A DNA stretch of 64,000 bases, from contig DAONTI010000014.1 in assembly GCA_035411585.1 (NCBI GenBank), forward strand, positions 1-64,000, written 5' to 3'. Under the pieces are notes generated by a model. It did not search any database. It worked only from the letters and a program-made list of their open reading frames with translations, and was not told where the DNA came from. The position numbers and the translations under genes were made by a program. Positions 19,977 through 27,519 of the stretch are shown here, in pieces (within the stretch, counting starts at the first letter, position 1; the number at the start of each line of letters is the position of its first letter). Origin of the DNA: MWDV01 sp002070715. Lineage in GTDB: Bacteria > Verrucomicrobiota > Verrucomicrobiia > Limisphaerales > MWDV01.

Positions 19977-20684
19977 TCACTGCGGTGGATTGGACTCAAT
20001 GGCGAGCAATTCCACTTCAAAGATCAGCGTGCTGTTGGGCCCGATCGGTCCGCCCGCGCCTTGTTCGCCGTAGGCGAGCTTCGCGGGAATGACCAACTGC
20101 CATTTGTCGCCTTCCTTCATCAGTTGCAGCGCCTCCACCCAGCCCGGAATCACGCCTTCCACCGGAAAGCTCACCGGTTCTCCGCGTTGCACCGAGCTGT
20201 CAAACACCGTCCCGTCAATCAAGGTGCCGTGATAATGCACTTTGACAATGTCCGTGGCCTTGGGCGATTTGCCGGTGCCGGTCTTGAGCACCTTGTATTG
20301 CAGCCCGCTGGCCGTGGTTTTGACGCCGTCTTTCTTGGCGTTGGCGGCCAGGAACGCTTCGCCTTTTCGGGCGTTGGCTTCGCCCTCCGCTTTCTGCCGG
20401 GCCTGCGCCTTGTCCTGCATCTCTTTCTGGAAAGCGCCGAGCGCTTCCTCAATTTCCGTCTCGCTCAGGGCCGATTTACCGGCCAGAGCGTCCGCGACCC
20501 CCGCCGCGAGCATCTTGGCGTCCAGGTCCAGGTCCGCGACCTGGCGCTTGAGATTGCCGCCGATGTTGGCGCCGAGGCTGTAACTGGTGCGTTGTTTGGG
20601 TGTGGTGAGTTCGGATTTCTCCACGGCGGACGCCGCAGCGATGACCAGCCCGCAGGCCAGTCCGGAAACGAGATATGATTTCAT
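19977..20684 (-). CDS. Exported FKBP-type peptidyl-prolyl cis-trans isomerase (Mip/FkpA-like)
   Basis: A 235-residue periplasmic folding catalyst. Residues 1-20 form a Sec signal (MKSYLVSGLACGLVIAAASA). An N-terminal dimerisation helix bundle follows (SYSLGANIGGNLKRQ, then a long charged coiled region to ~110). The FKBP domain spans ~125-232, with VKVHYHGTLIDGTVFDSS, GWVEALQLMKEGDKWQLVIP, LAYGEQGAGGPIGPNSTLIF and VELL. The aromatic pocket residues are in their expected positions. Length and layout match Mip/FklB-type isomerases. It stands alone, ~220 bases upstream of accA. Confidence 0.93.
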   Translation of the reverse strand: MKSYLVSGLACGLVIAAASAVEKSELTTPKQRTSYSLGANIGGNLKRQVADLDLDAKMLAAGVADALAGKSALSETEIEEALGAFQKEMQDKAQARQKAEGEANARKGEAFLAANAKKDGVKTTASGLQYKVLKTGTGKSPKATDIVKVHYHGTLIDGTVFDSSVQRGEPVSFPVEGVIPGWVEALQLMKEGDKWQLVIPAKLAYGEQGAGGPIGPNSTLIFEVELLAIESNPPQ

Positions 20685-20840
20685 GAATTAATTTGTCGCC
20701 CGCACGGTTGGTGCCGGCGCGCGAACCGTATCAGCAAAACCGGTCCGGTCAAGTCGGCTGTTTTCTACGGCAGCAATGGGAAACAATGGGCAGCCTGGGT
20801 GGCGACCGACAGGATGTCCGACCGCTGCTTTCGCCGCGGC

Positions 20841-22040
20841 TCAGGCCGGTGGCGGCGGCCGCTTCCGGGCGGTTTGCCGGATGACGACTAAACCAGCCAA
20901 ACCTCCCAACAACAGACCACTCACCGCCAGGGTCCCGCTCTGCGGGTATTGCGGCAGGGCATACAGAAAAAGCGCCCCCACCGCCGGCCCGCCGAAGTTG
21001 CCCAAGCCGATTGCCGCTTCGTGAATCCCGCCGTGCTCGCCTTTCGCGTCGCCCGCGTCCATCGAGTAGAACAACGACGAGTAATAAATCAGCCCGATCG
21101 CTCCGCCGAACCCGAGTTGCGCCCCGATCAACACCGCCAGATTCGGCGCCATTAAAATCATCGCAAACGCGCCGACCAACAACCCGAAAGCCAGCAGCAG
21201 CCAGCGGAAACGATAATGCCAGCCGGACCACCACCAAAGCCCGATGAACGCCGCCACGCGCGCAAAACACCACACCGAACAATAAAACCCCGCCAGTGTG
21301 GTGGATAACTCCAGCCGTTGCGCCAAACCCGGCATGACCGCCAGCAGCGTGTTGATGGCAATGTAAGCGAACGGATTGGAAAACCAGGCCAGCCGGAGAA
21401 AAAGCCGCGCTTCGGGCGGCGCCGGGGGAATGGCCGCCGCTGCCGTTGCCGCGGGGGCCTCCTGCCGCGCCGGACCCGCGGGCGGCAACCGGCGGGACAG
21501 CCGCTCCAGCCAGAGGGTGAGGGTGAACTGAATGATTTGAATGCCCAACGGCACCAGGAAAAAACTTTGCACCCCGCCCCGGTCGAGCAACGCCCCGCCC
21601 AGGAAATAAGCCAGCGCCCCCGTGCCCGCCCAGACGACGTTATACAAACCCACCCGGCGTTGCAGACCGGCGCGGGATTCGCCGTCGCTGACCAAGGCCT
21701 CCAGCGCTGGCCAGGTGAAACAGGACCCGACCGTCACTCCGCACATCACCAGCACGTGCGCGGTGGCGGAGACGCATTGGGTGCCGGCGGCCACCGAGCC
21801 GGCCATGAGCAGCAAACCGGTTTTCAACCCGGCGAAATAACCGCGGCGTTGGGCGAACCGGCCCCCCCACCAGGCGGCCAGCGCATACACCCCGCCGTTC
21901 AACGCCGCCAGGATCAGGTTCGTCTGATCCCCAAACCCAAATTGTCGCTGGGTGAAAAAGTAGAAGTAGTAGAGGTAGAACGTCACCGCGAAGGAGTTGA
22001 GCCCTTCGATGACGAAATAACCGTTCTTGAGCGGGCGCAT
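20841..22040 (-). CDS. Major facilitator superfamily transporter
   Basis: A 399-residue membrane protein with about twelve hydrophobic segments in two halves. They are separated by a hydrophilic loop rich in Ala/Pro/Arg at residues ~190-210. The N-terminal GLNSFAVTFYLYYFYFFTQ and the loop RFAQRRG between helices 2 and 3 (the MFS RxxGRR-like position) support the family. Substrate is not recognisable. It lies 37 bases downstream of the Nudix gene on the same strand, so the two are probably co-transcribed, hinting at transport linked to nucleotide or nucleoside salvage. That link is inference only. Confidence 0.8.
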   Translation of the reverse strand: MRPLKNGYFVIEGLNSFAVTFYLYYFYFFTQRQFGFGDQTNLILAALNGGVYALAAWWGGRFAQRRGYFAGLKTGLLLMAGSVAAGTQCVSATAHVLVMCGVTVGSCFTWPALEALVSDGESRAGLQRRVGLYNVVWAGTGALAYFLGGALLDRGGVQSFFLVPLGIQIIQFTLTLWLERLSRRLPPAGPARQEAPAATAAAAIPPAPPEARLFLRLAWFSNPFAYIAINTLLAVMPGLAQRLELSTTLAGFYCSVWCFARVAAFIGLWWWSGWHYRFRWLLLAFGLLVGAFAMILMAPNLAVLIGAQLGFGGAIGLIYYSSLFYSMDAGDAKGEHGGIHEAAIGLGNFGGPAVGALFLYALPQYPQSGTLAVSGLLLGGLAGLVVIRQTARKRPPPPA

Positions 22041-22077
22041 GACAAACGCGGGAAAAGCCGGCGGGTCGTTCAGAGCG

Positions 22078-22575
22078 TCAACCCGGACTCCGCGAGGGCT
22101 TGGCCGCCGTCCCCTCCGTGGCCGCCACCTCGGCGAGCGCTTTGCGGCAATACCACTTCACCGCGCCGGACATGGGCGGCGTCAGGTGGTCCAGGTCCTC
22201 GCTGGCGCACCACCGGATGGCGTGATGTTCCGCGGGTGCGAGCGTGACGGCGTCGCCGCGGGGCCGTGCCCAGTAGATCATCCCAATGTGTTCGTGCGTC
22301 GGGGTGATGCGGTGGATGTCCAGAAACCGCGGGGCGATGAGCGCCCGCGTGCCCGGCTCCGTGGTGGGCGGACGTTCGCCGAGCAGTTCCACGTCCAACC
22401 CGCTTTCCTCCTTCGCCTCGCGGAGCGCCGCCTGTTCCGGGTCTTCATCCAATTCAATATGCCCGCCCGGCGGCAGCCAGCGGTTCAGTTGCCGGTGATG
22501 CACGAGCAACACCCGGGCGGCGTGGACGATGAAAATCGCCACGGTAAAATCAATTTTATCGTGCGGATGAGCCAT
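22078..22575 (-). CDS. Nudix hydrolase
   Basis: A 165-residue pyrophosphohydrolase. The Nudix box is complete: G-x5-E at GHIELDE, seven residues, then REAKEESGL, giving all metal-binding glutamates. The WLPPGGHIE strand precedes it, and the late EHIGMIYWARPRGD and VKWYCRKAL segments fit the fold. The long upstream frame to 22860 is GC-driven noise, because the family start MAHPHDKIDFTVAIFIVH begins at 22575. It is expressed divergently from an ADP-ribosylglycohydrolase 247 bases away, which makes ADP-ribose or a related NDP-X a candidate substrate by context, though many Nudix substrates are possible. Confidence 0.87.
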   Translation of the reverse strand: MAHPHDKIDFTVAIFIVHAARVLLVHHRQLNRWLPPGGHIELDEDPEQAALREAKEESGLDVELLGERPPTTEPGTRALIAPRFLDIHRITPTHEHIGMIYWARPRGDAVTLAPAEHHAIRWCASEDLDHLTPPMSGAVKWYCRKALAEVAATEGTAAKPSRSPG

Positions 22576-22822
22576 ACGCTGGCGCGTGCCGGCCCGCACT
22601 CTAGCCGGGCGCGCCCGCCGGGTCGAGCCTCCCCATCGGCACCACTGCGCCTCGCCCGGCGCCAACCGCCGGCAATCTCTGTGGGCCGGAGGGCGCTCAG
22701 AGAAAAGGAGGTTTGGCGCGCCGACGATCCGGCTTATGCTTGCGCCCGGGATCCCGCCAGGCCTCCGGCTGGTTGGGGCGTTGACGGCGTCCCCTGAAGC
22801 CAGTTCAACAACGGAAAAAATT

Positions 22823-23605
22823 ATGATCGGCGCCATCATTGGGGACATCGCGGGGTCCACCTACGAATTCATCGGAAACAAGAATGTTCAGGCGCCGCTC
22901 TTTCCCCCCGGGTCCACGTTCACGGACGACACAGTGATGCTCGTGGCCACCGCCGACGCGTTGTTGCACGGGCGGGAATTTGCCGCGGTTTACCGCGCTT
23001 ACGGCGCCCGTTTTCCCGCGCCGAAAGGCGGCTACGGCGCGCGTTTCCACGGCTGGCTGCGCGCCCCGGATCCCCGGCCGTACGGCAGTTGGGGAAACGG
23101 CGCGGCCATGCGGGTGGCGCCCATCGGCTGGGCGTTCGCCACCTGGGAGGAAACCATCCGGGTGGCGGAACAATCGGCGGCGGTGACGCATAACCATCCG
23201 GAAGGCATGAAAGGCGCCGCCGCGACGGCCGCCGCCATCTGGCTGGCGCGCACCGGCGCGTCCAAGGCGGCGATTCGCGCCGCGATTACCGGAACGTTTG
23301 GCTACGATCTCACCCGCACCTGCGACGCCATCCGCCCCGGCTACACCTTTCACGAGAGCGCCCAACAAACCGTGCCGGAAGCCATCATTGCCTTTTTGGA
23401 TTCGACCCATTTCGCGGAAGCCATCCGGTTGGCGATCAGTCTGGGCGGCGATGCGGACACCCTGGCCTGCATCACCGGCGGCATCGCCCAGGCGTTTTAC
23501 CGGGAAATTCCCGATGACCTGCTCCACCGGGCGCGGGAGCTGGTTGACCCGGCTCTGCTGCGGATGGTGGAGGCCTTCCACGAACGGTTCGCCATCGCCA
23601 GTTAA
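22823..23605 (+). CDS. ADP-ribosylglycohydrolase (DraG/ARH family)
   Basis: A 260-residue all-helical enzyme that removes ADP-ribose from proteins or small acceptors. The dinuclear metal site is recognisable at both ends. TFTDDTVM has Asp35 and Asp36 near the N-terminus, and LGGDADTLACITGGIAQA at ~208-225 carries the second Asp pair. GSWGNGAAMRVAPIGW is the typical substrate loop. The start at ATG 22823 gives the family N-terminus MIGAIIGDIAGSTYE; the upstream frame to 22586 is unrelated. It is divergent from the Nudix/MFS pair. No ADP-ribosyltransferase is visible in the window. Confidence 0.88.
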   Translation: MIGAIIGDIAGSTYEFIGNKNVQAPLFPPGSTFTDDTVMLVATADALLHGREFAAVYRAYGARFPAPKGGYGARFHGWLRAPDPRPYGSWGNGAAMRVAPIGWAFATWEETIRVAEQSAAVTHNHPEGMKGAAATAAAIWLARTGASKAAIRAAITGTFGYDLTRTCDAIRPGYTFHESAQQTVPEAIIAFLDSTHFAEAIRLAISLGGDADTLACITGGIAQAFYREIPDDLLHRARELVDPALLRMVEAFHERFAIAS

Positions 23606-23709
23606 CACCGGCAAACTGTCGGCTCCGGCGCGTCCGGTCGCTTGTTTCCGCCGGGCCGCTCCCACCGCCGCCCGCCACCAAGACGGCAAAATTGTGGCAA
23701 AAGAAAGTA

Positions 23710-23738
23710 TTGACATCCCAGCCGGGTCTTAATAAGGT
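23710..23738 (+). promoter_or_regulatory. Possible sigma-70 promoter for the GYF_2/DUF4190 gene
   Basis: TTGACA at 23710-23715 is followed after 17 bases by TAAGGT at 23733-23738. It sits ~130 bases ahead of the ATG at 23867, which has an AAAGGA ribosome binding site. The -35 element is perfect but the -10 is weak. Confidence 0.35.
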
Positions 23739-23866
23739 CAGCGCATGCTTGGTGAGCCTAAAAACCAATTCTCCCTCACCTGCGCGACGCCCAGTCCCGG
23801 CGGGCGCGAAAAGGTAATTCCCCACCCGTTCGATTTAAGCGCAACCACCAGAGTAAAGGAATAATC

Positions 23867-24742
23867 ATGTATAAAATCCTCGGACCCGACGGCAAGGAAC
23901 ACGGCCCCTACAACCTTCAGGAGATGCGTCAGTGGATCCGCGAGGGCCGGATGGATGGCCGGACGCTGGTTCAAGGCCCGGACTCTTCCGAATGGCGCCC
24001 AGCCAGCACCTTTCCCGAGTTCGGCTTCTCTGCCACTCCGGGCTCGCCCCCTCCTTCCGAGCCGCGCACGCCCCCACGGGCCGGACTCGCCATCACCAGC
24101 CTTGTTCTCGGAATCCTCTCACTCGTTATCTTGTTTGTGGGGTTTCTTGCCGGCATCCCCGCCATCATCTGCGGCCACATGGCCCGCAGTCGTGCCCGTC
24201 GCGCCCCCGCCCAATACGGCGGCGCGGGCCTGGCCTTGGCTGGGCTTATCATGGGCTACGTCAGTCTGGCCTTCTCTCTGGTCCTGCTGCCCGGATGGCT
24301 CCCCCGGGCACTCGTCGCCGGCAAAGAGAAAGCTCAAAGCATCACTTGCGTCAATAATATGAAACTAATCGGTCTTTCCTTCCGTATCTGGGCGGGAGAC
24401 AACAACGACCGCTTCCCCTTCAACGTCAGCACGAGCCGCGGCGGCACCAGGGAACTATGCCAACCCGGCAGTGACGGGTTCGATCACAATGCCGCCTACC
24501 ACTTCCGCGCCCTGTCCAATGAGCTGATCACGACCAGGATTTTGGTTTGTCCGGCAGACAAAGATAAGCAGCCGGCGCAGGGCTTCGAAGCCCTCGAAGC
24601 GGCAAACCTATCCTACAAACTCCGTACCGGCAAAGACCTGACGGAGGCCAACGCTAAGGAAATTCTCGTGGTCTGCCCGATCCACAACCACATTTTATAT
24701 TGCGACGGCAGCGTCGTCGAAGGGCAGGAGCGCCGGCGGTAG
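23867..24742 (+). CDS. GYF_2 / DUF4190 membrane protein with prepilin-like tail
   Basis: A 291-residue protein. Residues 1-55 form a GYF_2 domain (YKILGPDGKEHGPYNLQEMR, WIREGRMDGRTLVQG), a peptide-binding or sensing module common in Verrucomicrobiota and Planctomycetes. Residues ~72-150 hold the DUF4190 double-transmembrane unit (AGLAITSLVLGILSLVI, CGHMARSRARR, GAGLALAGLIMGYVSL). The rest resembles the body of H-X9-DG pseudopilins (CVNNMKLIGLSFRIWAGDNN, ILVCPADKD). The function is unknown; it probably sits at the cytoplasmic membrane. It is the gene just before the first cassette boundary, but no attC-like structure follows it. Confidence 0.72.
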   Translation: MYKILGPDGKEHGPYNLQEMRQWIREGRMDGRTLVQGPDSSEWRPASTFPEFGFSATPGSPPPSEPRTPPRAGLAITSLVLGILSLVILFVGFLAGIPAIICGHMARSRARRAPAQYGGAGLALAGLIMGYVSLAFSLVLLPGWLPRALVAGKEKAQSITCVNNMKLIGLSFRIWAGDNNDRFPFNVSTSRGGTRELCQPGSDGFDHNAAYHFRALSNELITTRILVCPADKDKQPAQGFEALEAANLSYKLRTGKDLTEANAKEILVVCPIHNHILYCDGSVVEGQERRR

Positions 24743-24773
24743 CGGCTCCGGACACTTCTGCCCAGCCGCACCA

Positions 24774-24800
24774 CCGGGGGTCACGATGTCCCCAGTCTTT
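24774..24800. repeat. 27-bp dispersed repeat, copy 1
   Basis: A 27-base sequence (CCGGGGGTCACGATGTCC... to ...AGTCTTT) recurs without mismatch at 31332-31358, 6.5 kb away. Both copies lie in intergenic DNA shortly before a gene. The inner GGGGTCAC / GTCCCC halves are partly self-complementary. Confidence 0.75.
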
Positions 24801-24818
24801 TCCAGACCTGTTTAATCA

Positions 24819-24831
24819 CTTGTTAGACCAC
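24819..24831 (+). other. Integron-type core site (GTTRRRY) opening cassette A
   Basis: GTTAGAC at 24822-24828 fits the integron R' core GTTRRRY. The wider CTTGTTAGACCAC is the exact reverse complement of GTGGTCTAACAAG at 25853-25865, the R'' end of the attC-like site that closes the same cassette. In integron cassettes these two cores are complementary for precisely this reason. A similar CAGACCT..AATCACTTGTTAG stretch precedes the second cassette. Confidence 0.6.
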
Positions 24832-24845
24832 TACCGCACGCACTT

Positions 24846-25592
24846 ATGAAAACATCATGTCCACACTGCAAGCAGCAAGTTGAAGTTGACGACCAATGGG
24901 CCGGACAGTCTGTTGCCTGTCCGACATGCAACGGTCAAATCGTGTTGCCGAGGCTTACCAGCCCGCCGCCATCCGTGGCTGCGCCACCGCCGCCATTCGT
25001 GGCTGCGCCACCGCCCCATACATCGCCCACGCCTTCACGCGGCTCGAACGCTTTCAAATATGCAGCATTGGCTTGCGGAGGCGTTATTGCGCTTATGCTG
25101 TGCGTCATCGTCATCGTTCTTATCACGCGCGACGGCTCGCCTGTGGTTGCGGGAGATTCCGGTGCTTCGAGTGCAGCACGACAGCAGGCGCGGATGCGGT
25201 CAGCGATAGAGTCCGTGATGGCCACCGACAACCAGATGTTTGATCGGATGAACTCCAGCGTTTCGTCCGGCACGCCACCAGCGCAGGCCATCGCGAGTTA
25301 TGCCGCCCGTCTCAAGAGCATCGACATGTCGCAGTGTCCGCCAGAGTTTCGCGAGGCATACTTGCGCCATGCAAACGCGTGGCAGGGTCTGGGGATGCAG
25401 ATTGACAAAGAGCCACAGTCCTTCATCGAGAGCGTGCTTTATGGTTTCCTCAACGGTTTGCGCGGTGAGTTCGACGGCGGCCTTGGTCGATTACAGCGTG
25501 AGCACGATTCCCGCTTTGAGGCGGTTGTCACTACTTGGGGAGAGGTTGAGGCGATTGCCGTGAGATACGGCGCGAGATTGCAATCACAATGA
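24846..25592 (+). CDS. Zinc-ribbon membrane-anchored protein (cassette A, gene 1)
   Basis: A 248-residue protein of unknown function. The N-terminal zinc ribbon has CPHC (5-8) and CPTC (26-29) with the phrase WAGQSVACPTCNGQIVLP. A proline/alanine-rich linker and a single transmembrane helix (about 71-93) follow, then a helical exported or cytosolic domain (ARMRSAIESVMATDNQMFDR, PPAQAIASYAARLK). The ribbon resembles the one at the start of the cassette B gene at 27520, suggesting a shared module. It overlaps the next gene by four bases (ATGA). GC content is lower than in the flanking chromosomal genes, consistent with acquisition. Confidence 0.65.
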   Translation: MKTSCPHCKQQVEVDDQWAGQSVACPTCNGQIVLPRLTSPPPSVAAPPPPFVAAPPPHTSPTPSRGSNAFKYAALACGGVIALMLCVIVIVLITRDGSPVVAGDSGASSAARQQARMRSAIESVMATDNQMFDRMNSSVSSGTPPAQAIASYAARLKSIDMSQCPPEFREAYLRHANAWQGLGMQIDKEPQSFIESVLYGFLNGLRGEFDGGLGRLQREHDSRFEAVVTTWGEVEAIAVRYGARLQSQ

Positions 25593-25852
25593 AAGCATAC
25601 TACGAGGTCAAAGTGGCGATTGGTTTGAAGCAGGGGCGGGCTACGTTCTGCCAGACAGACGACGACTCGTTCGACCTGCTCTACGGTTGGGCTGAGTTCA
25701 CGTCTGGGATGCACCCGACTCTTGCCAGAGCGATTGACGATTTCAGGCAGAGGCTTCGCCAGAAGCACCCAACGGAGCAGATTGCCATCAGTAAGCCGCG
25801 AGAGATTTCCGAGGAGCAGGCGAAGCGGAACAGTCCGAGTTATGGAGTATGA
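25589..25852 (+). CDS. Small hypothetical protein (cassette A, gene 2)
   Basis: An 87-residue soluble protein that I do not recognise. It starts within the stop of the preceding gene (ATGA overlap), indicating translational coupling. The sequence looks like a compact alpha/beta domain (YYEVKVAIGLKQGRATFCQT, DFRQRLRQKHPTEQIAIS) with a polar tail and no transmembrane segment. Its stop lies 4 bases before the attC-like R'' core, as is usual for the last gene in a cassette. Confidence 0.6.
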   Translation: MKAYYEVKVAIGLKQGRATFCQTDDDSFDLLYGWAEFTSGMHPTLARAIDDFRQRLRQKHPTEQIAISKPREISEEQAKRNSPSYGV

Positions 25853-25855
25853 GTG

Positions 25856-25951
25856 GTCTAACAAGATCACTGGAGCGAACGCGGGCGGGCCACGTCAGTT
25901 GACACTGCGGACGCGCTGGGCCGCCCGCGTCGCTCAGTTCTGGCGTTCGGC
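25856..25951 (+). other. attC-like recombination site 1
   Basis: R'' core GTCTAAC is at 25856-25862 and R' core GTTCGGC at 25945-25951. Between them, 25869-25891 pairs with 25919-25938 as a 20-bp stem whose only irregularities are three single unpaired bases on the 5' strand (G25873 or its neighbour, A25878/79, G25888/89). Unpaired spacers lie next to the cores, and the loop is 27 bases. Extrahelical bases, an unpaired central spacer and degenerate outer cores are the features integron integrases read in folded attC sites. R' departs from GTTRRRY at one position. Confidence 0.68.
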
Positions 25952-26050
25952 TGCGTTTCACGTATGAACAGATTTCAGGCCGTCGGATTCTTTTGGGGAA
26001 TCATTGGCGGAGTTGTGGCCGGCTGAATGGGGTACAACTTCGGCGCCATC
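25945..26050 (+). repeat. ~106-bp direct repeat S, copy 1
   Basis: It begins at the R' core of attC-like site 1. It shares about 90% identity with 28916-29022, which begins at the R' core of the second site. A short frame, ATG 25964 to TGA 26026, encodes MNRFQAVGFFWGIIGGVVAG, a potential single-helix peptide. Copy 2 encodes MPRFQAVGFLWGIIGG and then shifts frame. Several differences are at third codon positions, which hints at a coding past. Beyond this repeat nothing else is recognised up to the prepilin gene. Confidence 0.7.
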
Positions 26051-26118
26051 CCGCCAATGCTTCCGCGTCATGATTCCTTGAAAAAGACCGCAGCGGCGCC
26101 TACGGTGTTACGGACCGC

Positions 26119-26928
26119 GTGTCTATCATGAAATCGAACCGAACACACCTCCAGCCATTCAGCCGGATCTTCCGCCGTCGGCGGGGCTTCACCCTGATTG
26201 AATTGTTGGTGGTCATTGCCATCATCGGGATTCTGGCCGGGTTGTTGTTGCCGGCGTTGGGGCGCGCCAAGATGAAGGCCCAGGGGGTCAAGTGCATGAA
26301 TAATTGCCGCCAGTTCCAACTGGCTTGGTTGTTCTATGCCGAGGATAACGGGGATCGCTTGGTGCTGAATCCGTGGACCAGCGATGCCGGCGACCCGCGC
26401 AAGGCGTGGTGTGCCGGCAACATGCAAGTGCCGGCGGAAGCGATCAACCCCACGCTGATCCGCCAGGCCCTCCTGTTTCCTTACACCCGGAGCCTGGATC
26501 TGTATAAATGTCCGGGCAACCGTCGCAACATGCTGCGCGGGATTTCGATGAACAGTCACATGGGGCCCCTGCGGAGCGGCCAGCAGAATCCCACGGACGA
26601 CGGCTTCCGGAATTTCTTCAAACTTGCGACCATTACCCGGCCGGCTTTGTACTTCGTCATTTGCGACGAGGATGACGTGTCCATCAATGACGCACTGTTT
26701 CGCGTTAAACGGCCGGAAGCCGGGGTGATCTCGGCCATGGAACTGGCGGATTTGCCGGCGGTGTATCATGGAGGGGCGACCGGCTTTTCCTTTGTGGATG
26801 GCCACGCGGAATTGCACAAGTGGCGCAGTTGGCATACCCAGCCGCGCCCGTGGCAGTACCACATGAACATTGGGGTGAAGCATCCCCTCGATGCCCGGTG
26901 GTGGCTGGAGCATGCCAGTGAACCCTGA
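26119..26928 (+). CDS. Prepilin-like protein with H-X9-DG tail (pseudopilin family)
   Basis: A 269-residue protein with a type IV prepilin leader. Basic residues and a final Gly (FRRRRG) precede FTLIELLVVIAIIGILAG, the cleavage-methylation site and hydrophobic helix, so a prepilin peptidase would cut after the glycine. LLPALGRAKMKAQGVKCMNN follows. The C-terminal YHGGATGFSFVDGHAELHKW is the H-X9-DG motif (DUF1559/SBP_bac_10-like) hugely expanded in Planctomycetes, Verrucomicrobiota and Lentisphaerae. Such proteins are presumed surface or secretion-associated pseudopilins. It lies between the two cassettes, and whether it belongs to the array is unclear. Confidence 0.85.
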   Translation: MSIMKSNRTHLQPFSRIFRRRRGFTLIELLVVIAIIGILAGLLLPALGRAKMKAQGVKCMNNCRQFQLAWLFYAEDNGDRLVLNPWTSDAGDPRKAWCAGNMQVPAEAINPTLIRQALLFPYTRSLDLYKCPGNRRNMLRGISMNSHMGPLRSGQQNPTDDGFRNFFKLATITRPALYFVICDEDDVSINDALFRVKRPEAGVISAMELADLPAVYHGGATGFSFVDGHAELHKWRSWHTQPRPWQYHMNIGVKHPLDARWWLEHASEP

Positions 26929-26989
26929 TGAAGCTCAAGGAGGGGGCGCCGGGGCGGCCCCCGGCATCCCCCCACGCGAAAGGCACAAC

Positions 26990-27166
26990 ATGGATAAAGT
27001 CACCCGATATGAATGGCAAGGCAGTGGTGTCACTCAGGTTTTGCTCTGCCTTTTGGGAATCACGATCCCGTTGGGCGTCGTCTATTTCATGACCCACCTG
27101 CTCCGTATTGAGACGGAGGTGGCCGACGGCGAGAAGTTGTCGGAGTTCTTGCGGACTCGAAAGTGA
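26990..27166 (+). CDS. Small single-pass membrane protein
   Basis: A 58-residue protein beginning MDKVTRYEWQGSGVTQ at the third in-frame ATG of a longer frame. The upstream part (MPGGGWSMPVNPDEAQ...) overlaps the prepilin gene and looks non-coding. A hydrophobic segment VLLCLLGITIPLGVVYFM spans ~18-35, followed by a charged helix with IETEVADGEKLSEFLRTRK. The coherent amphipathic pattern and basic end suggest a real inner-membrane micro-protein. The function is unknown and I cannot name a family. Confidence 0.5.
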   Translation: MDKVTRYEWQGSGVTQVLLCLLGITIPLGVVYFMTHLLRIETEVADGEKLSEFLRTRK

Positions 27167-27492
27167 CGACGCGCGCGGATCGCCGAACCCGACGGGGCCG
27201 GCAACCGCCACCCCGCCGGTCCGTAGTATGAGCATCAGACAGTACAATACTGTGGTTGCCGTCGCGAGTGCGGCGGCCAGTGGCTGTGCGTGACCTTTGC
27301 GTTTGGCCACGTTCCACCGTCGGGCGAGCGCCGGCCTGGGCACACGCTGGCAGACCGGTTCACCGCAGGCTTGACAGCCGCCGGCCTGCCGCGTACCAAT
27401 GCCTTCGATGAAGGCCAGCCTGCTATTCGCGGAGGTTGGGCGTTTGGATAACACCCCAAAATGGGATGTTATCCAGACCTATAGAATCACTT
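27167..27492. other. Intergenic region with possible cassette remnants
   Basis: There is no convincing gene in 326 bases. It contains a GCCTTC-GAT-GAAGGC mini-hairpin (~27391-27405) inside weaker CCGCG/CGCGG arms, and then GTTGGGC at 27435-27441, a perfect GTTRRRY core. This could be the right end of a degenerate attC, but no clear RYYYAAC partner is found. A hairpin and the core opening cassette B follow. Confidence 0.4.
27446..27474. repeat. 29-bp inverted repeat (hairpin)
   Basis: GGATAACA-C-CCC ... GGG-A-TGTTATCC form an 8+3 bp stem with one mismatch around a short A-rich loop. It sits 19 bases before the cassette B core. It has no U-tract, so it could be an operator, a protein-binding site or a small recombination-related hairpin rather than a terminator. 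Confidence 0.55.
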
Positions 27493-27519
27493 GTTAGCTA
27501 TGGGAAGGAGATGACCGAA

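Larger units (their letters stand above)
24823..25945 (+). mobile_element. Integron-like gene cassette A
   Basis: A ~1.12-kb unit bounded by a GTTAGAC core on the left and an attC-like palindrome on the right. It contains two overlapping plus-strand genes and almost no spare DNA: the first start lies ~18 bases after the core, and the last stop lies 4 bases before the R'' core. This compact promoterless organisation, with genes reading toward attC, is the standard layout of a gene cassette. No integrase gene is visible. Confidence 0.6.

Noticed and set aside
25964..26100. TGA at 26024-26026 read as tryptophan, joining two peptides
   Set aside because: TGA is used as an ordinary stop by many genes here, so recoding is not supported; a decayed gene is simpler.
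27435..27441. GTTGGGC as the right end of a third attC site
   Set aside because: No RYYYAAC partner or convincing paired arms were found upstream, so it is only noted in the intergenic entry.
26705..27454. 249-residue minus-strand frame over the prepilin gene and its downstream gap
   Set aside because: Its N-terminal part crosses a compositionally random intergenic region and most of it is antisense to a recognised gene.
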